DNA from: Caldicoprobacter algeriensis
Lineage (GTDB): Bacteria > Bacillota > Clostridia > Caldicoprobacterales > Caldicoprobacteraceae
Reading direction: 5' to 3'
Length of the DNA stretch: 51,767 nt
Assembly (NCBI RefSeq): GCF_023838525.1
Contig: NZ_JAHUQD010000017.1
Location: 1-51,767 of the forward strand
How positions within the stretch are numbered: the first letter of the stretch is position 1; each line of letters opens with the position of its first letter. The position numbers and the translations under genes are program-made. This document shows positions 8,972-16,732 of this stretch, in pieces. Under the pieces are notes generated by a model. It ran no database searches, was not told where the DNA came from, and worked only from the letters and a program-made list of their open reading frames with translations.

Positions 8972-9871
8972 GTGCAAAAGCTTGGTCGTAAAACATTGGT
9001 AGTCATGTTGGCGATAATACTACTGATATTATCTTCGACATCATGCTCCCGAATGCTGGGCCAAAACAATAACAAGCAGCAAGGGCAAAACGAGCAACAG
9101 CAGCAGAAAAAGGATCTGCCCTCGGCCCTCACCGAAATGGAAAAGGAGACCGACAATATGATCCAGCAAATCCAAAAAATAAGGGACCAGCGCGCTCAAA
9201 TGGTACGACAGCAAACGAGCGCTTCTCAAAAACATAATGGCGGAAATAAATCCCAGCAGGAACAGCAAAAGTCTAACCAGCGGCCTCAAAAACAAGGACA
9301 ACAAAAGCAGGGACAACAAAAACAACAGAAGAGCCAAAATCAGGATGTACAGCAAACTCAGCTAACCATAAACTGGCAAGATTTTGAGAAGAGAATCAAA
9401 GCCCTGAATGAGCTTTGGAACAGCTACGAGCCACAGGCAAAAAAGGACGGCGCTCCTGATGTGTTGATTTCCCAGTTTGAGAAGCAGCTCAATACGCTCA
9501 CCAGCACCATTATGGCGCGCAACGAAGAAGAAACGCTGGTTGCCGCCAACGGACTATACCAGTATTATCCTCAATTTTTCAATCTGTACAGGCACAAGGC
9601 TCCCCCCGAGATCAAGGAGATTAAATACTACCTGCAGGAAATCGTGATCAACGCCGAAGCCGGCAAATGGGAGGATGCTGCCGCTTTGCTAGAAAATATG
9701 GAGAAGGCATGGCAAACCGCTAAATCCCGCATGCAAAAGCCGGACCATGAGCTCAATGAGAGAATAGACCACGCAATGCAGGATTTCTCGCAGGTAGTCA
9801 AGCAAAAAGACCTTCAACTTGTAAAAATAAAGGGTGAAATACTGCTTAAAAATGTAGAAAAGGTAAAATAG
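8972..9871 (+). CDS. Gln-rich coiled-coil lipoprotein of unknown function
   Basis: The start is taken as GTG 8972, five bases after GAGGTGA; an ATG further upstream (8933) has no ribosome site. The 299-residue product has a lipoprotein signal ending SSTSC (C26 from this start), a strongly Gln/Asn/Lys-rich stretch with repeated KQGQQ units (about 33-115), and a helical C-terminal domain (about 120-299). I do not recognise a family. It is likely anchored outside the membrane. The gene ends in two consecutive TAG stops, after which the same frame continues into a GH172 protein lacking its start, so the downstream boundary looks like a rearrangement point. Its base composition resembles the central block and not the AT-rich importer genes to its left. 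Confidence 0.7.
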   Translation: MQKLGRKTLVVMLAIILLILSSTSCSRMLGQNNNKQQGQNEQQQQKKDLPSALTEMEKETDNMIQQIQKIRDQRAQMVRQQTSASQKHNGGNKSQQEQQKSNQRPQKQGQQKQGQQKQQKSQNQDVQQTQLTINWQDFEKRIKALNELWNSYEPQAKKDGAPDVLISQFEKQLNTLTSTIMARNEEETLVAANGLYQYYPQFFNLYRHKAPPEIKEIKYYLQEIVINAEAGKWEDAAALLENMEKAWQTAKSRMQKPDHELNERIDHAMQDFSQVVKQKDLQLVKIKGEILLKNVEKVK

Positions 9872-9982
9872 TAGGGCGGCGGTGCAAGGGCGGAAGAAGG
9901 TTTAGGAGCCCATGCAGCCAGGGAGCTGGGAAAAGGGTGGAAAATTTCACCTGCTGTAAAGATACAGCCAGGTGAAACGTTT

Positions 9983-10855
9983 GTGCTGGCAGACATTGAA
10001 GGCCCCGGGGCTATACAACACATCTGGATGACCCCTACAGGACATTGGCGCCACAGTATATTACGGATATACTGGGACGACCAAGATATCCCATCGGTAG
10101 AATGCCCGGTAGGCGACTTCTTTGCATGCGGGTGGGGCGAATACGCTCAAGTTTCCTCCTTAGCCGTTTGTGTAAATCCTGGTAGCGGTTTCAACTGTTA
10201 CTGGGAGATGCCCTTCAGAAAGAGATGCAAGATGACCATGACAAACATTGGGCTTCAGGAGATGGTTTTATACTACCAGATTGACTACGCCCTAACAGAG
10301 GTACCTGAAGATGCGGCATACTTCCACGCGCAGTTCCGCAGAAAAAATCCTCTCCCCTATAAAGAGGTATATACCATCTTGGATTGGGTAAAAGACAAAG
10401 GACATTATGTAGGCACCTATCTGGCTTGGGGCGTCAACAACAACGGCTGGTGGGGCGAAGGAGAGATAAAGTTCTACATAGATGGCGACGATGAATATCC
10501 TACCATCTGTGGCACCGGCACTGAGGATTATTTCGGCGGTTCATACAACTTTGAAAACCCAAAAACACACCAATATCAGGAATTCACCACACCATATTCG
10601 GGCTTACCCCAAATCATTAGACCAGATGGCCTTTACCGTTCACAGATGAGATTTGGGCTTTACAGATGGCATATCATGGACCCCATAAGATTTGAAAGTG
10701 ACATCAGGGTTACGATACAAGCACTGGGCTGGAGGTCCGGTGGGAGGTATCTACCGCTGCAGGATGATATCGCATCGGTAGCATACTGGTATCAAACGCT
10801 TCCCACAGCCAAATTCCCAGAACTGCCCGATAGGGATTACCTGGAGGTTATCTGA
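9983..10855 (+). CDS. GH172 (DUF2961) family protein, 5'-truncated
   Basis: From GTG 9983 the frame encodes 290 residues. Family-typical sequence begins earlier, in the same frame, right after the tandem stop at 9869-9874: G-G-G-A-R-A-E-E-G-L-G-A-H-A-A-R-E-L-G-K and so on. DUF2961/GH172 proteins are usually about 350-370 residues and have some 35 further residues before this GGGA segment, with no start codon available for them here. GTGTEDYFGGSYNF carries a conserved acidic catalytic-region motif. Characterised GH172 enzymes act on fructofuranose dianhydride or arabinofuranose linkages. Without its N-terminal strand this copy is probably a remnant, or it is translated weakly from GTG 9983, which has no clear ribosome site. 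It has no signal peptide. Confidence 0.75.
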   Translation: MLADIEGPGAIQHIWMTPTGHWRHSILRIYWDDQDIPSVECPVGDFFACGWGEYAQVSSLAVCVNPGSGFNCYWEMPFRKRCKMTMTNIGLQEMVLYYQIDYALTEVPEDAAYFHAQFRRKNPLPYKEVYTILDWVKDKGHYVGTYLAWGVNNNGWWGEGEIKFYIDGDDEYPTICGTGTEDYFGGSYNFENPKTHQYQEFTTPYSGLPQIIRPDGLYRSQMRFGLYRWHIMDPIRFESDIRVTIQALGWRSGGRYLPLQDDIASVAYWYQTLPTAKFPELPDRDYLEVI

Positions 10856-10873
10856 TGCCACAAATCTTAAATA

Positions 10874-10909
10874 AAACGGCGAATGTTCAACATTGAACAT
10901 TCGCCGTTT
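10874..10909. terminator. Bidirectional terminator between the GH172 gene and the nitroreductase
   Basis: A perfect 16-bp inverted repeat (AAACGGCGAATGTTCA with its complement) around a 4-nt loop lies between two convergent genes, with short T runs on each side. Confidence 0.85.
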
Positions 10910-10913
10910 CTGT

Positions 10914-11387
10914 TTACATGACCTTCACCAATTCTTCTAATGTTTTTCTAGGCCTGGCCGGTGGGCTTTCATCTGGGTATCCTATTGGAACCAATATGGG
11001 TACATCCATGTTGCGCTCTATACCCAAAATCTCTTTGACCGCATCCCTATCAAACCAACCAACCCAGCAGGTACCCAGGCCTTCATTGGTGGCTGCCAAC
11101 ACCAGGTGGTCAACCGCAATGGCCGTGTCAAACGCCCTGCCAGGTTCACAGCATGCAACCATGATAATTGGAGCATCATACAAAAAGTCTTGATGACACG
11201 CACGCTGCACAATCTCTCGCCTAACTCTTTCATCCTTTACAAATATGAACCTATACGGTTGACGATTATTTCCCGAAGGAGCAAGCCTTAATGCCTGGTA
11301 AAGTCTCTGAAGCTTGTCCTCAGGAATTGGGTCCTTTTTATACTTCCTGATAGCCCTTCTCTTTGAAATTACCTCCATAAACTCCAT
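10914..11387 (-). CDS. Nitroreductase-family FMN oxidoreductase
   Basis: A 157-residue short nitroreductase. The N-terminus (SKRRAIRKYKKDPIPE) holds the Arg residues that bind FMN phosphate. APSGNNRQP at 36-44 is the conserved FMN/substrate loop, and a glycine-rich segment (GLGTCWVGWFD, about 107-117) follows. Such enzymes are homodimers that reduce nitro, quinone or flavin compounds with NAD(P)H; the substrate cannot be told. It is the last gene before a convergent terminator and is separated from glpK by an insertion-like sequence. Confidence 0.9.
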   Translation of the reverse strand: MEFMEVISKRRAIRKYKKDPIPEDKLQRLYQALRLAPSGNNRQPYRFIFVKDERVRREIVQRACHQDFLYDAPIIMVACCEPGRAFDTAIAVDHLVLAATNEGLGTCWVGWFDRDAVKEILGIERNMDVPILVPIGYPDESPPARPRKTLEELVKVM

Positions 11388-11409
11388 ATTTTTCGTACCT
11401 CCAATCCTC

Positions 11410-11530
11410 TTTTCACAATATAAGCGGTTATTATATAGCGTAACGTCCTCCCCTCAATAAATTGAAGGGCATCCTTAAACGAATGCACGCAGGGGTTTAT
11501 CCCCGCGCTTCGGTTCACTAAACACCCCTT
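11410..11530 (-). mobile_element. Probable IS200/IS605 right-end remnant (omega-RNA-like hairpins)
   Basis: On the minus strand this intergenic stretch contains, in order, CCGAAGCGCGGGG with a complementary CCCCTGCG arm (loop ATAAA), and then CCCTTCAAT paired with ATTGAGGGG, followed by AGGACGTTAC. Two adjacent GC-rich hairpins ending in a GAGGGGAGGACG-like tail resemble the 3' scaffold of TnpB guide RNAs at IS605-type right ends. No transposase or TnpB gene remains. The alternative is that these hairpins simply terminate glpK. Confidence 0.4.
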
Positions 11531-11552
11531 TATTGGAATAGCTATAAAACAG

Positions 11553-13052
11553 TCAGTCCGCATCCATCCAACTCATGCTGCGCTGCACCGCTTTCTTCCA
11601 TCCAGCATATTTCTTAGCCTTTTCTTCGGCGCTCATATTGGGATAAAATACCCTCTCTTCCACGCACAGGGCTTTGAGCGCATCTTTATCCTTCCATACC
11701 CCTGCTCCGAGGCCTGCCAAAAAAGCAGCACCCTGAGCGGTGACTTCGATGTTTTGCGGCCGAATAACCGGCACACCAAGGATATCAGCTTGAAATTGCA
11801 TAAGAAAGTTGTTGGCACACGCTCCACCGTCTACTTTTAATGCTTTTAGCGGAATGCCGGAATCTTGCTTCATAGCCTCTATAACGTCCATGGTTTGATA
11901 TGCTATGGACTCCAAAGCGGCCCTCACTATATGATCACGGTTCACCCCGCGGGTGATACCCAAAATAGCGCCCCGTGCATACATATCCCAGTAAGGTGCT
12001 CCCAACCCCACGAAGGCAGGCACTACATACACACCATTGGTGTCCTTCAATCTATTGGCATACGTTTCACTCTCAGCGGCATTTTCAATCAATTTCAGCT
12101 CATCCCTGAGCCACTGTATAACCGCACCCGCAATAAAAACGCTGCCTTCCAGGGCATACTCAACCTCTCCTTCAATGCCCCATGCAATGGTGGTCAGCAG
12201 GTTATTGTTTGATGCAATTCGGCTTTTACCGGTATTCATCAGTATAAAACAACCTGTTCCATAAGTATTTTTCACCATACCTCTCTCAAAGCATGCCTGA
12301 CCGAAAAGGGCGGCCTGCTGATCTCCCGCCACTCCCGTTATAGGGATTTCCCTCCCCAAAAGTTTAGTGTCGGTTATACCAAAAAATCCGCTGGATTCCT
12401 TAACTTCAGGAAGCATTGTAGGCGGGATATCCAGTTCTTTCAGCAGCTCGTCATCCCAACACAGCTCATTGATATTATATAGCATGGTCCTAGAAGCGTT
12501 TGTGTAATCGGTGGCAAATACCTTGCCTCCCGTCAGCTTCCATACAAGCCATGTGTCCATTGTGCCGGCCAACAGATCTCCAGCCTGTGCCATCTGTTTT
12601 GCCCCATCGACATTCTCCAATATCCAGCAGATTTTGGTGGCAGAAAAATACGCGTCTATGATCAACCCCGTCTTTTTCTTGATAATATCCCCTAAACCCC
12701 TTTGTTTTAGCTCATCGCACAAAGGAGCTGTTCTCCGGCACTGCCAGACAATGGCATTATATATAGGCTTGCCGGTATGCCTATTCCATACCACAACAGT
12801 TTCCCGTTGATTTGTAATCCCTATGGCCGCAATGTCGTCTGCTTTAATACCAGTTGTATCCAGTACTTTGCGCAGCACGCTCAATTGGCATTCCCATATC
12901 TCTTCGGCATCGTGTTCCACCCACCCCGGCCTAGGATAAATTTGTCTGAATTCCCGGCCCTCTTTCCCCACAATTCTGCCGTAGCTGTCAAATACAACAG
13001 CCCGGCAGCTGGTTGTACCCTGATCCAGCGCCACAACATACTTTTCCCCCAT
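11553..13052 (-). CDS. glpK: Glycerol kinase
   Basis: A 499-residue cytoplasmic kinase of the FGGY family, full length. It phosphorylates glycerol to sn-glycerol 3-phosphate with ATP. The N-terminal phosphate loop [13 protein letters not shown] (about 9-21), the [16 protein letters not shown] segment (about 81-96) and the FGGY signature region near [13 protein letters not shown] (about 242-254) are all present. It lies 31 bp after glpP in the same direction, so regulator and kinase form an operon. No glycerol facilitator or glycerol-3-phosphate dehydrogenase gene is in the window. Confidence 0.97.
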   Translation of the reverse strand: MGEKYVVALDQGTTSCRAVVFDSYGRIVGKEGREFRQIYPRPGWVEHDAEEIWECQLSVLRKVLDTTGIKADDIAAIGITNQRETVVVWNRHTGKPIYNAIVWQCRRTAPLCDELKQRGLGDIIKKKTGLIIDAYFSATKICWILENVDGAKQMAQAGDLLAGTMDTWLVWKLTGGKVFATDYTNASRTMLYNINELCWDDELLKELDIPPTMLPEVKESSGFFGITDTKLLGREIPITGVAGDQQAALFGQACFERGMVKNTYGTGCFILMNTGKSRIASNNNLLTTIAWGIEGEVEYALEGSVFIAGAVIQWLRDELKLIENAAESETYANRLKDTNGVYVVPAFVGLGAPYWDMYARGAILGITRGVNRDHIVRAALESIAYQTMDVIEAMKQDSGIPLKALKVDGGACANNFLMQFQADILGVPVIRPQNIEVTAQGAAFLAGLGAGVWKDKDALKALCVEERVFYPNMSAEEKAKKYAGWKKAVQRSMSWMDAD

Positions 13053-13083
13053 ATCATCTTCCCTCTCAATCTTAATAATTTAA

Positions 13084-13647
13084 TTATAATTCCCACAGCT
13101 CCTTCTTGCTGGTTGATACAGCCACTGCACCGGCTCCCAATGCCTGTATGATGTCCTGTTTACTGGTGATCATCCCTCCGGCTATGACAGGCTGGGGGAT
13201 CTTGTGCTTGAGCTCAGCGATGGCTTTGGGAACAATACCCGGCATCACTTCCACAAAGTCTGGGTCATAGCTTTGAACCATCTTGATCCCGCTTTCAAAA
13301 GATCTGGAGTCCACGAGAAACAGCCGCTGAACAGTAACAAGCCCTATTTCCTTCCCGTACTTCAGCAAATTGTTCTTGGTGGATAGTATGCCATCAGCTT
13401 GTATCCTGTATCGAAGATAGTCAACCGCAGCCAAATCCTTGCCCAGACCTTCAATCAAATCAATGTGAACAAAAACCTTCTTTCCTCTATCTTTTAGCTC
13501 ATTGACAATATCCTGAAGTGTTAATATGCTACCCGATAGCAGAAAAACCACATTGACGTTTGAATGCAGTGCTTGCTGCAGCAACTCGGTGTGAGGTAGT
13601 GCCGCTATGATAGGATTTGCCTCAAGACATTCAATAATGCTCTCCAT
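13084..13647 (-). CDS. glpP: GlpP-type glycerol-3-phosphate-responsive antiterminator
   Basis: The start chosen is ATG 13647, preceded by GAGGAGAAAAGGTG; the frame is open further upstream but without a ribosome site. The 187-residue protein matches the GlpP family: VFVHIDLIEGLGKD, QRLFLVDSRSFES, DFVEVMPGIVPKAI and a glycine-rich end (PVIAGGMI..., AGAVAVSTSKKELWEL). GlpP folds as a TIM barrel, binds glycerol 3-phosphate and then prevents termination in the leaders of glp mRNAs. The next gene is glpK. The leader of about 150 nt upstream could be its own target. Confidence 0.93.
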   Translation of the reverse strand: MESIIECLEANPIIAALPHTELLQQALHSNVNVVFLLSGSILTLQDIVNELKDRGKKVFVHIDLIEGLGKDLAAVDYLRYRIQADGILSTKNNLLKYGKEIGLVTVQRLFLVDSRSFESGIKMVQSYDPDFVEVMPGIVPKAIAELKHKIPQPVIAGGMITSKQDIIQALGAGAVAVSTSKKELWEL

Positions 13648-13806
13648 CACCTTTTCTCCTCTTTTAAAATTTTTAACAAATGCGCTGTGCAACCAGATGT
13701 CTGCATCTCGAATATGATTAATTTGCCTGTGCAGTTACATATAGACGACTGCTGGTATGAAAAACCGTACGACGTTTTTTATAGCAAATTCTCCTTATTT
13801 GGTTAC

Positions 13807-13836
13807 ATTATACCATAAAAAAAGCCCCATCTACAA
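13807..13836 (-). promoter_or_regulatory. Promoter of glpP-glpK
   Basis: On the minus strand: -35 TTGTAG (13831-13836), an 18-bp spacer and a consensus -10 TATAAT (13807-13812). The spacer overlaps the terminator hairpin of the preceding gene. The resulting leader of about 150 nt contains AAGGAG near 13792, but no start codon follows it in usable position. Confidence 0.6.
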
Positions 13837-13853
13837 TATTGAAAGACAGGGCT
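13817..13853 (-). terminator. Terminator after the acyl-CoA ligase gene
   Basis: A 10-bp stem (AGCCCTGTCT with AGATGGGGCT, two G-U pairs) followed by seven T on the minus strand, just after the ligase stop codon. Confidence 0.85.
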
Positions 13854-13865
13854 AATATTCATCAT

Positions 13866-15527
13866 TTATGCCGTTTCAATACGAGCCACATCGTGTAAAT
13901 TCAGCTCTTCGATTGCCATCTCACGCAGCTTGTATTTTTGAATTTTTCCATTGGCCGTCATGGGATAGCTGTCGACAAAGCGAACATATTTTGGGCATTT
14001 AAACCTGGACAGGCCATTTCGTACAAACTCTATGATTTCTTCTTCAGTAGGGTATGATTCAAGATTATCTTTGAGTATGATATAGGCCATGACTTCCTCC
14101 CCGTATTTCTCGTCAGGGACCCCTACCACCTGCACATCCTTTACAGCAGGGTGGGTATACAGGAACTCCTCAATCTCCCTTGGATATATGTTTTCTCCCC
14201 CTCGAATGATCATGTCCTTGATTCTGCCGGTAATCTTGCAGTAGCCGTTTTCATCCATCACCGCCAGGTCCCCCGTATGCAGCCATCCTTCGCTATCAAT
14301 GGCAGCAGCAGTGGCCTCTTCCATCTTATAATACCCCTTCATTATACCGTACCCCCTGGCCAAAAGCTCGCCTGGCACCCCGGGCGGAACATCCTTGCCG
14401 GTCTCTGGGGCCACTATTCTCACTTCTACTCCGGGGAGAGGCCTCCCAACAGTAGATACCCTGAGCTCAATCGGGTCATCCACCTTGGTCTGCGTTATGA
14501 CTGGTGAAGCCTCAGTAAGGCCATAAGCAATGGTGATCTCCTTCATGTTCATCTCATCGATCACCCGGCGCATGATATTTATGGGACAGGGAGCCCCAGC
14601 CATTATGCCCGTTCTGAGGCTGGAAAAATCAAATTCCTTAAAATGGCTGTTTTCCAAAATTGAAATAAACATGGTGGGAACTCCGTGTAAAGCCGTGCAT
14701 TTTTCAGCCTGTACTACCTCCATCACTTTAATTGGGTTGAAATGGTCCAGAGGAACCATTGTCGCTCCTTTGGTAACGCAGGCCATTACCCCAAGCACGC
14801 ATCCAAAACAATGGAAAAAAGGCACCGGTATGCACAACCTGTCCTTATACGTCAGCTTCATGCAATCAGCCACAGCTGCTCCGTTGTTGATAATGTTGTA
14901 ATGGGTGAGCATCACCCCTTTAGGAAACCCGGTAGTACCCGAGGTATACTGCATATTGACCACGTCGTGCGGGCTCAGCGACTCCTCAACCTGCTTCAAC
15001 CTCTCGGGCGGCACATCTTCTGCAAAACGATAAAGGTCATTGAAATTGTACATTCCTGAATAGGATTCATTTCCAATATATATGACATTTTTCAAATACG
15101 GTAGCTTCGAACTGTTCAACTGTCCCGGTTCACAATCCTTAAGCTCTGGACACAGCTGATTTATGATCTGTACATAATCCGAATCCTTAAATCCCCGGGT
15201 CATTATCAACGTTGTGCTGTCGGATTGCCTCAGCAAGTACTCCAGTTCAAATATCTTATAATTGGTATTGACAGTAACCAGCACGGCACCAACCTTTGCA
15301 AGGGCAAACTGTGCAAGCAACCACTCAGGGACGTTGGTAGCCCAAACCGCAACGTGTTGGCCTTTTTTTACGCCTATTCTAATTAAACCCCTGGCGATCC
15401 GGTTGACCCTGTCGCAAAACTCAGAATACGTCCATCTAACATTTTCAAACGGATAGACCACGGCCTCATGGTCCGAATAGCGCTCAGCCTGCATATCGAG
15501 AAGCTGTCCCATTGTAATCTCCATCAT
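13866..15527 (-). CDS. AMP-forming acyl-CoA ligase (fatty-acyl/acid-CoA synthetase)
   Basis: A 553-residue ANL-superfamily enzyme that adenylates a carboxylic acid with ATP and transfers it to CoA. The P-loop TSGTTGFPKG is at 195-204, the ATP-binding AYGLTEASPV about 339-348, the hinge GWLHTGDLAVMDENGY about 421-436, and the catalytic lysine is K528 in TANGKIQKYK. All core motifs are intact. The length and the MEITMGQLLDMQAERY start fit medium- or long-chain acyl-CoA synthetases of Firmicutes. It stands alone between two terminators. The only leader upstream is a T-box, which normally controls amino-acid genes; that is unusual for this family. Confidence 0.92.
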   Translation of the reverse strand: MMEITMGQLLDMQAERYSDHEAVVYPFENVRWTYSEFCDRVNRIARGLIRIGVKKGQHVAVWATNVPEWLLAQFALAKVGAVLVTVNTNYKIFELEYLLRQSDSTTLIMTRGFKDSDYVQIINQLCPELKDCEPGQLNSSKLPYLKNVIYIGNESYSGMYNFNDLYRFAEDVPPERLKQVEESLSPHDVVNMQYTSGTTGFPKGVMLTHYNIINNGAAVADCMKLTYKDRLCIPVPFFHCFGCVLGVMACVTKGATMVPLDHFNPIKVMEVVQAEKCTALHGVPTMFISILENSHFKEFDFSSLRTGIMAGAPCPINIMRRVIDEMNMKEITIAYGLTEASPVITQTKVDDPIELRVSTVGRPLPGVEVRIVAPETGKDVPPGVPGELLARGYGIMKGYYKMEEATAAAIDSEGWLHTGDLAVMDENGYCKITGRIKDMIIRGGENIYPREIEEFLYTHPAVKDVQVVGVPDEKYGEEVMAYIILKDNLESYPTEEEIIEFVRNGLSRFKCPKYVRFVDSYPMTANGKIQKYKLREMAIEELNLHDVARIETA

Positions 15528-15593
15528 AAACTCCCCATCTCCTCTCTTGCCCTATGGTGATAAACATCAATTACAACCAAAGGACACATACAA

Positions 15594-15630
15594 TAAAAAA
15601 AGCCTTTCGCCTCTTTTAGAGACGAAAGGC
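15594..15630 (-). terminator. T-box-controlled intrinsic terminator
   Basis: The minus strand shows GCCTTTCGTCTCT paired with AGAGGCGAAAGGC and a run of seven T. Its 5' arm lies just after the T-box sequence, as expected for the terminator alternative of a T-box antiterminator. Confidence 0.85.
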
Positions 15631-15895
15631 CTATACCTCCCGCGGTACCACTCTACTTGGTGAGCAAATAACCCTCACCCTCTCTTTTCGGGTACAACCA
15701 TACCCTATCCCTTGTCACGGTGGGCATCCGTCCAAGCCTACTCTCCTTTTTCAAGGATTTCGGTTGGCGCTCCAGGGGGAGGTTCAATCCTCGTATTTAC
15801 TGCCTCGCACCTACCGGCAGCTCTCTTAAAAATACTTGGACCTACTAGTCCCTGTCATCGCTTTTCGGTATCAATCTACTGTCAAATCAGCCAAC
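15594..15895 (-). promoter_or_regulatory. T-box riboswitch leader, specifier probably Pro (CCC), possibly Ser (UCC)
   Basis: On the minus strand, in order: a GATGACAGGGACTAGTA start of stem I, the AGAGAG bulge, the CTGCC/GGCAG distal stem with its GGTGCGA loop, the specifier region GAACCTCCCCCTGGAGC, and the T-box core AGTGGTACCGCGGGAG (15637-15653). A terminator follows. Aligned to known leaders (codon, then CYUGGAG) the specifier reads CCC (Pro); counting from GAA it reads UCC (Ser). The antiterminator bulge UGGU would pair with a tRNA discriminator A, which favours Pro over Ser. A -10 TATACT stands near 15905. The only gene in its reach is the acyl-CoA ligase, 67 bp beyond the terminator. 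Confidence 0.85.
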
Positions 15896-16010
15896 AGCAC
15901 AAGTATACCAACCTATTTTTGTGAACTACCAACAACCTATAAATGCAATAGCCTCATAAGAAATTTAGCAATCCAAAAGAAGAAGAACATTCTTGCGAAT
16001 TTTATAATAA

Positions 16011-16051
16011 AAAATAGGCTGTACAGCCGTTACGGCTCTACAGTCTATTTT
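16011..16051 (-). terminator. Terminator of the tRNA-Gln/tRNA-Glu transcript
   Basis: The minus strand has AAAATAGACTGTAGAGCCG and a nearly complementary arm around a TAA loop, ending in TTTTTT. It lies 14 bp after the CCA of tRNA-Glu. Confidence 0.85.
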
Positions 16052-16064
16052 GACTAATCAAAAC

Positions 16065-16140
16065 TGGTAGCCCCTAGGGGAATCGAACCCCTGTTTCCGC
16101 CGTGAGAGGGCGGCGTCCTAGGCCACTAGACGAAGGAGCC
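16065..16140 (-). tRNA. tRNA-Glu (anticodon CUC)
   Basis: A 76-nt cloverleaf with CCA encoded. The acceptor GGCTCCT pairs with AGGGGCT (G1-U72), the anticodon stem is CCGCC/GGCGG with loop CTCTCAC, and the T arm is AGGGG/CCCCT with TTCGATT. Anticodon C34-U35-C36 reads GAG. Confidence 0.96.
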
Positions 16141-16149
16141 ACATAAAAA

Positions 16150-16223
16150 TGGCTGCGGAACTAGGATTCGAACCTAGACCTTATGATCCAGAGTCACACG
16201 TGCTACCGTTACACCATTCCGCA
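16150..16223 (-). tRNA. tRNA-Gln (anticodon CUG)
   Basis: A 74-nt cloverleaf with CCA encoded. The acceptor is TGCGGAA/TTCCGCA with discriminator G. The anticodon stem is TGTGA/TCATA with loop CTCTGGA, so the anticodon is CUG (codon CAG). It is transcribed first, 9 bp before tRNA-Glu. Both are the C34 isoacceptors. Confidence 0.95.
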
Positions 16224-16253
16224 GCATTATCTCTTTGTCAACTTGCGGGATAA

Positions 16254-16281
16254 ATTATACCATATTCCAACAGAATGTCAA
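16254..16281 (-). promoter_or_regulatory. Strong promoter of the tRNA pair
   Basis: On the minus strand: -35 TTGACA (16276-16281), a 16-bp spacer ending TGG, and -10 TATAAT (16254-16259), i.e. consensus elements with an extended -10. It drives tRNA-Gln and tRNA-Glu. Confidence 0.85.
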
Positions 16282-16337
16282 GAGGTTTTTCAATTTCTTT
16301 TTTGCTTTCTAGCAACAGTTTAATTTCAAATACATAA

Positions 16338-16558
16338 GCCCTCAAAAATTGAGGGCCTATACCCATCCCACGATGCCGTCTCTCTACGATTTTACAACCC
16401 GCTTCTCAGCAGGTGGGTGTCCTGTTGACTGCCTCTGCCTTCCATTCGACGATGGCCTGACATCGGTCAGCCAAACTCCGGACTCCCATATTATCTCCGT
16501 GGGTTAAAACCGGTAGAGATTCTCGCACACCCCAGGATGAGTATCAACCATCCAGTCG
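16338..16558 (-). ncRNA. ssrS: 6S-RNA-like structured small RNA
   Basis: A transcript is predicted from a good promoter (16566-16594) to a terminator (GCCCTCA/TGAGGGC, 16338-16356). Its ends pair: ATACTCATCC (16535-16544 on the plus strand as complement) with GGATGGGTAT (16359-16368), leaving a core of about 186 nt. Inside, GGGTGT pairs with ACACCC, GTCC with GGAC and TTGGCTG with CAGTCAA, building one long interrupted hairpin. A small GAGA-loop hairpin (CCTGCT/AGCGGG) sits in the 3' strand of the central bubble. Size, rod shape with central bubble and a GACACCCACCT...CGGCATC 3' strand recall 6S RNA, the RNA that binds sigma-A polymerase. Identification is by structure and resemblance only. 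No SRP, RNase P or tmRNA core is present. Confidence 0.5.
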
Positions 16559-16565
16559 CAGTTAT

Positions 16566-16594
16566 ATAGTAATATAAATCTCGCATATTTTCAA
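16566..16594 (-). promoter_or_regulatory. Promoter of the 6S-like RNA
   Basis: On the minus strand: -35 TTGAAA (16589-16594), exactly 17 bp, -10 TACTAT (16566-16571). The predicted start falls 5-10 bp before the paired 5' end of the RNA. Confidence 0.65.
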
Positions 16595-16732
16595 TACACA
16601 ATATTAGCCAAATAGCATAAAAAACTTTTGATTAAATCCAGTACAACGAATGAAATCTCTATATTGCTGGCTTTTTCTCACTCTATAAGATAAATGGCAC
16701 TTTTTTCTATAGGCTTTATATTTTGTATCACA

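Noticed and set aside
11369-11563. 64-codon minus-strand frame between glpK and the nitroreductase
   Set aside because: It runs through the hairpin-rich insertion remnant and overlaps both neighbours; no ribosome site.
16338-16558. SRP RNA, RNase P RNA or tmRNA as identity of the structured RNA
   Set aside because: Hallmark cores (SRP GGAAG loop region, RNase P conserved blocks, tmRNA tag frame) are not present.
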